Both the position numbers and the translations under genes were made by a program. DNA of 11,599 bases from CAWACC01 sp964390695. GTDB lineage: Bacteria > Chlamydiota > Chlamydiia > Chlamydiales > Parachlamydiaceae. Numbering within the stretch: position 1 is the first letter of the stretch; each line of letters begins with the position of its first letter. Positions 7,359 to 11,599 of the stretch are shown piece after piece. The stretch lies in the NCBI GenBank assembly GCA_964390695.1, contig CAYMKI010000110.1:1-11599 (forward strand), in the 5' to 3' direction. The notes under the pieces are model-generated. The model was not told the DNA's origin. It did no database searches and saw only the letters and a list, made by a program, of their open reading frames with translations.

Positions 7359-7615
7359 AAAATCCATTGACCTTGATACAACAAATGGCCGCTGCCCCAG
7401 TTTTAGACGGAGGAGGCGAATGCGGCACCATCACGCATTATGTGTTTATTCTCACCCTCGTCGGATCGGCCTTTTTGATCTTTCTCTACCTCTGGAAGAA
7501 GGGAAAACTAGATATGGACGAGGAGCCAAAACAAACGATGATGAACTCTCACGAGGAAGACACCCTTCCACCTAAAGCTACCCATCCACAGGGAGAACCG
7601 CATGACAAATCATGA
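7355..7615 (+). CDS. Small membrane protein at the CcoQ position of the cbb3 operon
   Basis: An 86-residue protein with one membrane helix at about 28-47, then a KKGK stop-transfer cluster and an acidic, proline-rich cytoplasmic tail. Position and topology match CcoQ, the small subunit that stabilises cbb3 complexes, but CcoQ sequences are short and variable and I see no diagnostic motif. The N-terminal stretch before the helix (AAAPVLDGGGECGTITHY) contains one cysteine. The start overlaps the ccoO stop as ATGA and has a GAGGGG ribosome site just upstream. The 3' end overlaps the next gene by 14 bp. Most likely a structural or assembly subunit of the oxidase; the CcoQ label rests on context. 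Confidence 0.75.
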   Translation: MKNPLTLIQQMAAAPVLDGGGECGTITHYVFILTLVGSAFLIFLYLWKKGKLDMDEEPKQTMMNSHEEDTLPPKATHPQGEPHDKS

Positions 7616-7838
7616 TGATGAGATCGAAAGCTACGGCGACGACTACATTTCCAGCTATCATGGTACAGTGCCACGCTGGCTCAAACTCCAGTATTATTTT
7701 TGGATTGTATGGGGCCTAGTTTGGTTTGTCCTTTATTGGAATGGTTCTTGGGGATACATGGATAGAGGATATTGGCAACAACTGCAAAGGGCCGCCAATA
7801 CCACCTTCCCTATAGAGAACCAAAATGCATCTAAATAA
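7602..7838 (+). CDS. CcoP-like N-terminal domain protein without haem (FixP_N only)
   Basis: A 78-residue protein matching the N-terminal anchor of CcoP/FixP: an acidic DDEIESYGDDY start, then TVPRWLKLQYYFWIVWGLVW with the conserved (L/V)PRW before a single membrane helix (about 29-46), and an aromatic GSWGYMDRGYW periplasmic segment. Normal CcoP continues for more than 200 residues with two CxxCH haem-c domains. Here the frame ends soon after the helix and no CxxCH follows anywhere in the operon. It therefore cannot carry electrons and is probably a structural subunit. The GGGAG ribosome site lies 6 bp before the ATG and the gene overlaps its predecessor by 14 bp, so it seems actively maintained, not a recent truncation. 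Confidence 0.8.
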   Translation: MTNHDDEIESYGDDYISSYHGTVPRWLKLQYYFWIVWGLVWFVLYWNGSWGYMDRGYWQQLQRAANTTFPIENQNASK

Positions 7839-7849
7839 ATGAGGTTTAT

Positions 7850-8263
7850 ATGGCAGAAAAAAATGAACAAAATCCCAAGCAAAAAAATGGCATCGAGACC
7901 TTTCTTGAAAAAATCAAAGTCTTTTGGAATGACCTGACACAAGATAAAAATGTCGAAAATGCAGTCCACTACGCCAAAAGCAACACACGCGATATGATCG
8001 CCTACATCCTTTTGCTCACAGGGTTATTGCTGATGTTCTTTGACCCCAATTACGGCGGCACCTTGATCGGTGTGATCTTTGGCTTGTACTTTTCCCAAGA
8101 ACTCTACGACGCTTTCAAAAACTACGAGATGTTCATCCAGACCCAAGGCTTTGTGAAAAGCTTGGTATTTGGCGCTGTTCTCTTGGCTTTTTTCTTCTCG
8201 GTACCTTTTATATTCATCGGCGCTATCGCCGCTGTAGGCGTTCGACGCCTTTTGGGGACTTAA
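7850..8263 (+). CDS. Hypothetical membrane protein, last gene of the cbb3 operon
   Basis: A 137-residue protein I do not recognise. The first 45 residues are polar and charged. Hydrophobic segments lie at about 48-64 and 69-82, and a long one at 103-129 could be one helix or a hairpin of two. It ends in a basic VRRLLG. There are no cysteines, no haem motif and no known catalytic pattern. The ATG has a GAGG 5-6 bp upstream and lies 11 bp past the CcoP-like gene, so co-transcription with the oxidase genes is likely. It may be an accessory or assembly factor specific to this lineage, but only gene position supports that. Confidence 0.7.
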   Translation: MAEKNEQNPKQKNGIETFLEKIKVFWNDLTQDKNVENAVHYAKSNTRDMIAYILLLTGLLLMFFDPNYGGTLIGVIFGLYFSQELYDAFKNYEMFIQTQGFVKSLVFGAVLLAFFFSVPFIFIGAIAAVGVRRLLGT

Positions 8264-8331
8264 AACCTAACTTGCCCCCTAAATCATGCTAAACTGAGCC
8301 GGATTCGGCAAGTGTAAGCATATAAGCGACT

Positions 8332-8373
8332 TGGGCCAGTCTCGACTGGCCCACTATAGTTTGTACTTTTTTT
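8332..8373 (+). terminator. Hairpin plus T-run ending the cbb3 operon
   Basis: TGGGCCAGTC (8332-8341) is followed two bases later by its exact reverse complement GACTGGCCCA (8344-8353), a very stable stem. A run of seven T occurs at 8367-8373, 13 bases past the stem, further away than in a textbook intrinsic terminator. It is nonetheless the best terminator for the plus-strand operon ending at 8263. The dispersed repeat begins directly after the T-run. Confidence 0.6.
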
Positions 8374-8570
8374 GTGACTATTCACCACCCCTCATAAAAT
8401 AATAAATTAAAAACCACAGAGCCCACAGAGGGATATAACAAAGGGTCTGCAGCAAATGAGTGTCTCACAGAACGAGACAGCTGCTTTCAGCGCCCTCTAT
8501 CGTGAAATAACGTGGATCTTCGTGTATATTTCAAACACAGATTTGCAGAGTCACTGATGCTCTGAGGATT

Positions 8571-8595
8571 CATTCAAACCCGACGGGTTTGAATG
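8571..8595. repeat. Perfect hairpin 1 in repeat copy A
   Basis: CATTCAAACCCG (8571-8582), one A, then its exact reverse complement CGGGTTTGAATG (8584-8595). The central bases would open to form the loop. In copy B the third base is G where this copy has T, and the partner has changed to match, so the pairing is kept. Confidence 0.8.
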
Positions 8596-8603
8596 ACAGC
8601 GCT

Positions 8604-8630
8604 AAAATTGTGCGCTTCGCGCGCAATTTT
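8604..8630. repeat. Hairpin 2 in repeat copy A
   Basis: AAAATTGTGCGC (8604-8615) pairs with GCGCGCAATTTT (8619-8630) around a TTC loop, with one G-T wobble on one strand. The AT-rich outside and CG-rich inside resemble the hairpin at 1305-1339. Copy B enters the same hairpin but is cut by the window edge. Confidence 0.7.
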
Positions 8631-8742
8631 ATGTTGTTGCTTGTCAAAGCCTTAACTCCGCGTCTTTGCGCCGTGCCCTTTGCGTTGAACTTGAAGCAAT
8701 AAGGATATTTTATAATTAATTTTCTAATAAATGGAGGTAATT

Positions 8743-8796
8743 ATGCAAGAGGTATATTATCGGCTATGCCTTAGATATATGGAATGGATGGAGTAA
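8743..8796 (+). other. 17-codon open frame with strong ribosome site, possible small ORF or remnant
   Basis: GGAGG at 8733-8737 lies 5 bp before an ATG that opens a 17-residue frame beginning MQEVYY and ending MEWME. The ribosome site is as good as any in the window, but the frame is very short and overlaps the 3' end of the opposite-strand 155-residue gene by 40 bp. It could be a real micropeptide, the start of a gene cut off by insertion of the minus-strand unit, or chance. Confidence 0.2.
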
Positions 8797-9224
8797 ACTG
8801 TACCTACAATGGGCAAAAATCTAAACAACCCCTCTTGCATCCCCTCCGCTTCTTTTGCCACTTGATCACTAATTTCATGCATTATATCTCTATTTTTACG
8901 ATATTTATCGTAAGAGGGAAATTGGGTTTCTTGATCGGGTTTTTTGTGAAGATTTTGGAAAGCTTGTTCTCTTTGTTCTGGAGTTAAACTTTTATCGTTT
9001 TCAATATCAAGCCATTGCTTATGTGAGTGAATTCTGTATTCTTTGACTTCTTTTCTATAACTTTTAATGTCTTTGTCATTATATTTCACTTCATTCAGTA
9101 TCAACCTAGCGGTGTCACGGATTAGTAAAGCGAAATTCCCCAGAATTTGTCCCAAGCCGATAACTGATTGAATGCCTGGGCATATACATAAACCATCGAC
9201 AACATCTTTTTTATGAATTTTCAT
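8757..9224 (-). CDS. Hypothetical protein paired with the kinase-like gene
   Basis: A 155-residue protein of unknown function. Residues 10-45 hold a glycine-containing hydrophobic stretch, CICPGIQSVIGLGQILG, running into an amphipathic LLIRDTARLIL helix. The middle (about 45-130) is strongly charged and probably helical. Near the C-terminus LFRFLPIVGTVYSIHSIYL forms a second short hydrophobic patch with a proline-glycine turn. The two hydrophobic patches around a charged middle suggest a peripheral or hairpin membrane association, as seen in some inclusion-membrane or secreted chlamydial proteins, though the classic bilobed hydrophobic Inc pattern is not clear. The ATG has GAGG about 9 bp upstream. 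It begins 42 bp after the kinase-like gene on the same strand, so the two are probably co-transcribed. Confidence 0.65.
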   Translation of the reverse strand: MKIHKKDVVDGLCICPGIQSVIGLGQILGNFALLIRDTARLILNEVKYNDKDIKSYRKEVKEYRIHSHKQWLDIENDKSLTPEQREQAFQNLHKKPDQETQFPSYDKYRKNRDIMHEISDQVAKEAEGMQEGLFRFLPIVGTVYSIHSIYLRHSR

Positions 9225-9266
9225 AGGTCATGCCTCTTCATTGCTAGCCTCATTGCATAATGAGAA

Positions 9267-11195
9267 CTATAAATTTTCACTTAACGTTTTAACCTCTTGC
9301 AAAGTGGGAATTTCCTCGAAACGGGGATTGATCATTATTTTGATTAATTTCTGACGAGGTGTATCCGTGGGAAAATCCGCATATAAGCGATTGAGCGCAT
9401 TTTCTAACGTATATTGAGGGCTTTGGCCCGGAACTTTTTTTATTCCCCCATTGCCTTCCCTTTTGCCTTTGGTATTTATCTTGGTGCTTTCCCAAGGTAA
9501 CACCTTTAATCCACACTCCATCTGCGCAAGGGTCAGTCCCATAGCATAGACATCGGATTTTATTTGGATGTCTTTATATTGTGATTTTAGTTTCTGAAGT
9601 GTTTTATCCATTTTTTCTAATTTCGAGGGATCTAAAGAGTCTGCATTCTGCCTTTTTGAAGAAATGCGATCTATTTTCTTTTTAAGGGCTTTGATGTTAT
9701 TTTCATCGGCTTTAACAGCGGGATGTTCATAAGCTTCAAGTTGAAAGCATTTATCATCATAAAAACCGCGTGAACAGCCAAAATCGCCTACATACGGAGT
9801 ATAATTGTCACCAAGAAATATATTGGCGGGTTTGTAATCTCCATGAATGACATCCTGTTCATGGATATGAACTCCCCCGTTAATGACGCCTTTGGCAATT
9901 TCTGTTTTACGAGCTTCTGTTAAAATCTTATGACCGCTGTTTTTCAAATTATCTTTTTCAATAATCGTAGAAAGATCACCCATTGAATAGTACTCTTGCA
10001 CCACAAGGATCTTGATGGGTTTATCTTGAACCACCGATTTTTTGCGTTTACCCTCATATTTTACAGACTCTATAAAATTAGCTACATTGGGAAGATTCTG
10101 CAATTTTTGGCCATATTCAATCTCCGTTTTAACAGACAGTGCGCTTGCTTGATCTTGCCAGGTGGCTAAATAACGATCGTATGACAAGGTTCCCGCAAAA
10201 CAGAGTTTTAAACTGTCGTGTTCGACACACAATTGACCGACTTTAAATGCACTTTGGTGATGGAAGGGATTTGACGAGGCTTTTCTTTTAAGCTGCCAAA
10301 ACATATGCCCCTCTTTTGTGATCAAAAGAGAAAAGGGAAACCCTGTAACTTCTCTTCGCAAATACATATTTTGTGTTGAGGTGATTTTACTGAAATTAAA
10401 CCGATTGAGTTCAACAAATCCTGCCATCAACTTGATCTGCGATTCCTCGATTTCAGGCATCAGTGCTTTCAATTCATGGACTTTCTCTAAAGCCGACTTA
10501 GATTGTTTGAGACTTTCCAAGATTTTAGTAGTATCAAATGAGATGTTTGCCTGTGCTAGATTAGCTCTTTGGGCTGCAAAGAACTCAGCATCCCTCGCAG
10601 CCTGAATATCTTCTTCATTCGAAAATGGATAGCTAATACCTTCACCCGAAAATGTGTATTTTGCCAAATTTTCAAAGGGCGCTTGGTCCGTTTCGGCATT
10701 CGACACCTCAACGCTATCAGAAGAAATCGAACCGCTACCAGAGGAAATTGAACCGCTATCAGAAGAAATCGAACCGCTACCAGAGGAAATTGAACTACTG
10801 CTTGAAGAGGTGGATACGCTTGTCGAATTCGGTCTTAAGAGATTGGAATTCATGAAATATTTACTCTCAACAGGGGATTTTTCTGAACCTCGCTCTGTGC
10901 GAAGAGGGGGAGCTATGTCTCCCAATTGCTTATGAAATTGCTTTTGAATGTGTTTATGCCTATCCGAATGTTTTTCCTCGAAATGAGCTTTAATTTCCTT
11001 GGGTCTGGAATAGTGATCATCCGTATTTTGATTTCTTACATTTTTTTGCGGATTCCATTTGTAATTTTTTTTATTCTCTTTGGAATTCAATTTGTACTTT
11101 TTTTCATTCTCTTTTTCATTTGAAATACTCTCAGTAATTTTGATAGGATCTTTATTAAAGCTATTATGATAATGGTAACCTGAACTAGAATCCAT
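9267..11195 (-). CDS. Eukaryote-like protein kinase-fold protein, probable effector
   Basis: A 642-residue protein. Residues 1-180 are polar and disordered (Asn, Lys, His and Ser rich) with a serine tract and four GSISS(G/D)S heptads at about 134-161. Residues 195-260 look helical. The kinase-like domain follows: hinge VVQEYYSMGDL (398-408), catalytic loop HGDYKPANIF (451-460; D453, K455, N458, with HGD in place of the usual HRD), DFG (471-473), and KSDVYAMGLTL (546-556) of the alpha-F helix. E358 in TEIEYGQKL fits the alpha-C glutamate, but I cannot place a glycine-rich loop or beta-3 lysine with confidence, so activity is uncertain. The APE region reads YEHPAVKA, and about 50 charged, coiled-coil-like residues (497-545) are inserted before alpha-F. 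No membrane helix or signal peptide is seen. The ATG is preceded by AGGTG. The gene is AT-rich compared with the oxidase operon and lies between two repeat copies. Confidence 0.85.
   Translation of the reverse strand: MDSSSGYHYHNSFNKDPIKITESISNEKENEKKYKLNSKENKKNYKWNPQKNVRNQNTDDHYSRPKEIKAHFEEKHSDRHKHIQKQFHKQLGDIAPPLRTERGSEKSPVESKYFMNSNLLRPNSTSVSTSSSSSSISSGSGSISSDSGSISSGSGSISSDSVEVSNAETDQAPFENLAKYTFSGEGISYPFSNEEDIQAARDAEFFAAQRANLAQANISFDTTKILESLKQSKSALEKVHELKALMPEIEESQIKLMAGFVELNRFNFSKITSTQNMYLRREVTGFPFSLLITKEGHMFWQLKRKASSNPFHHQSAFKVGQLCVEHDSLKLCFAGTLSYDRYLATWQDQASALSVKTEIEYGQKLQNLPNVANFIESVKYEGKRKKSVVQDKPIKILVVQEYYSMGDLSTIIEKDNLKNSGHKILTEARKTEIAKGVINGGVHIHEQDVIHGDYKPANIFLGDNYTPYVGDFGCSRGFYDDKCFQLEAYEHPAVKADENNIKALKKKIDRISSKRQNADSLDPSKLEKMDKTLQKLKSQYKDIQIKSDVYAMGLTLAQMECGLKVLPWESTKINTKGKREGNGGIKKVPGQSPQYTLENALNRLYADFPTDTPRQKLIKIMINPRFEEIPTLQEVKTLSENL
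10713..10796. repeat. Intragenic tandem repeat, 42-bp unit twice (21-bp subunits)
   Basis: GCTATCAGAAGAAATCGAAC begins at 10713 and again at 10755, each followed by a variant half-unit containing CTACCAGAGGAAATTGAAC. On the coding (minus) strand this gives the heptad GSISS(G/D)S four times, with G and D alternating. Unit length is a multiple of three, so copy-number changes keep the kinase gene in frame. Confidence 0.8.
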
Positions 11196-11342
11196 ACAAC
11201 ACCTAAATATTATGATTTAATTTGAATTTATCTAAACAACACAAATTAATAAAATCAACTTAATATTAACTATATTATAAAACAAATTATTATATTTTAG
11301 TAATCAGTTATTACATAATAATTTGAATAGTAACTTAAATAA
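11196..11342. promoter_or_regulatory. AT-rich upstream region of the kinase-like gene
   Basis: About 147 bp of extremely AT-rich DNA between the kinase start and repeat copy B. It must hold the promoter of the minus-strand two-gene unit unless the promoter is in the repeat. Many TATAAT-like hexamers exist on the minus strand, so no single one can be picked out. No reading frame is seen here. With copy B it fills the gene-free stretch 11196-11599. Confidence 0.35.
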
Positions 11343-11599
11343 GTGACTATTCACCACCTCTCATAAGATATTTTAAATCCACCACAGAGCCCACAGGGAA
11401 CACAGAGAGATATAACAAAGGGTCATCAGCAAATGAGTACTTCACAGAATGAGGCAGTTGCTTTCAGTTCCCCCTATCGGGAAATACCATTGATCATGGT
11501 TTTGTATTTCAAACGCAAAGTTGCAGAGTCACTGAAGCTTTGAGGATTCAGTCAAACCCGACGGGTTTGACTGACAGCGCTAAAATTGTGCGCTTCGCG
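11343..11599. repeat. Dispersed repeat, copy B, cut by the window edge
   Basis: Same orientation as copy A, starting GTGACTATTCACCACC and running to the end of the window inside the second hairpin (AAAATTGTGCGCTTCGCG). Differences from copy A are substitutions and short indels, for example an added CACAGGGAA-type segment in the ACCACAGAG block. The copies lie about 2.97 kb apart, start to start. Confidence 0.85.
11549..11573. repeat. Perfect hairpin 1 in repeat copy B, compensated base pair
   Basis: CAGTCAAACCCG (11549-11560), one A, then CGGGTTTGACTG (11562-11573), its exact reverse complement. Compared with copy A, a T-A pair has become G-C by changes on both arms. This supports selection or copying of the folded form. 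Confidence 0.8.

Larger units (their letters stand above)
8374..8630. repeat. Dispersed repeat, copy A
   Basis: Starts at GTGACTATTCACCACC and ends at least at the second hairpin. Copy B (from 11343) is in the same orientation and agrees along nearly its whole length, with scattered substitutions and small indels. Shared landmarks in order are ACCACAGAGCCCACAG, GATATAACAAAGGGTC, GCAAATGAG, TTGCAGAGTCACTGA, AAACCCGACGGGTTT and GACAGCGCTAAAATTGTG. It contains no credible reading frame. Together with the terminator before it and the stretch after it (8631-8742, which includes an ACTCCGCGTCTTTGCG segment and AT-rich DNA), it fills the gene-free region 8264-8742. Confidence 0.85.

Noticed and set aside
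6882..7367. 161-residue minus-strand frame
   Set aside because: Lies wholly opposite the haem-binding part of ccoO, with no domain and no ribosome site. A shadow frame.
8264..8331. Possible small RNA or tRNA fragment with ACTTGCC/GGCAAGT and GCCG/CGGC pairings
   Set aside because: Only short pairings, no cloverleaf, and no promoter that can be identified. Not enough to call an RNA gene.
10654..10935. 93-residue plus-strand frame rich in EEIEPLPEEIEPL repeats
   Set aside because: It is the antisense shadow of the serine heptad repeat in the kinase-like gene. The periodicity comes from that gene.
8374..11599. Possible CRISPR array from the repeated segments
   Set aside because: Only two long copies about 3 kb apart, with genes between. 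No short regularly spaced repeats or cas genes.

Overview
The window most likely comes from an environmental chlamydia of the Parachlamydiaceae type (amoeba symbionts). This rests on three things. There is an F-box protein whose overall layout resembles, from memory, a large family expanded in those genomes. There is a second eukaryote-like protein, a Ser/Thr-kinase-fold protein. Both sit next to ordinary bacterial housekeeping and respiratory genes. The assignment is an inference, since no rRNA or other decisive marker is present.

Layout. Positions 1-50 hold two near-identical 20-bp motifs that look like the end of a transposable element. A minus-strand F-box protein follows (212-1210, GTG start). 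A hairpin at 1305-1339 separates it from a minus-strand operon read right to left: a multinuclear non-haem iron oxidase (MNIO, DUF692; 3543-4424), its usual DUF2063 partner (2641-3528), and the 16S rRNA cytosine methyltransferase rsmB (1380-2720), whose start lies inside the DUF2063 gene. From a shared divergent control region (4425-4605) a plus-strand operon runs the other way: ccoN, ccoO, a short CcoQ-position membrane protein, a haem-less CcoP stub, and an unrecognised membrane protein with several hydrophobic segments. The first four are translationally coupled by overlaps. Together they encode a cbb3-type cytochrome oxidase of unusual build: the catalytic subunit has all expected ligands, CcoO carries about 210 extra residues and a decayed second haem-c motif, and the dihaem part of CcoP is missing.

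Right side. From about 8374 on, the sequence is AT-rich and looks like accessory DNA. Two direct copies of a roughly 250-bp dispersed repeat (8374-8630 and 11343 to the window end) bracket a two-gene minus-strand unit: a 642-residue kinase-like protein with a disordered, serine-repeat N-terminus, and a 155-residue unknown protein. The repeat carries a hairpin in which one base pair has changed on both sides between copies, so structure appears to be conserved.

The most interesting leads are the altered cbb3 oxidase, the MNIO/DUF2063 pair with no visible peptide substrate, the repeat-bracketed kinase unit, and the coiled-coil insertion in the kinase domain.
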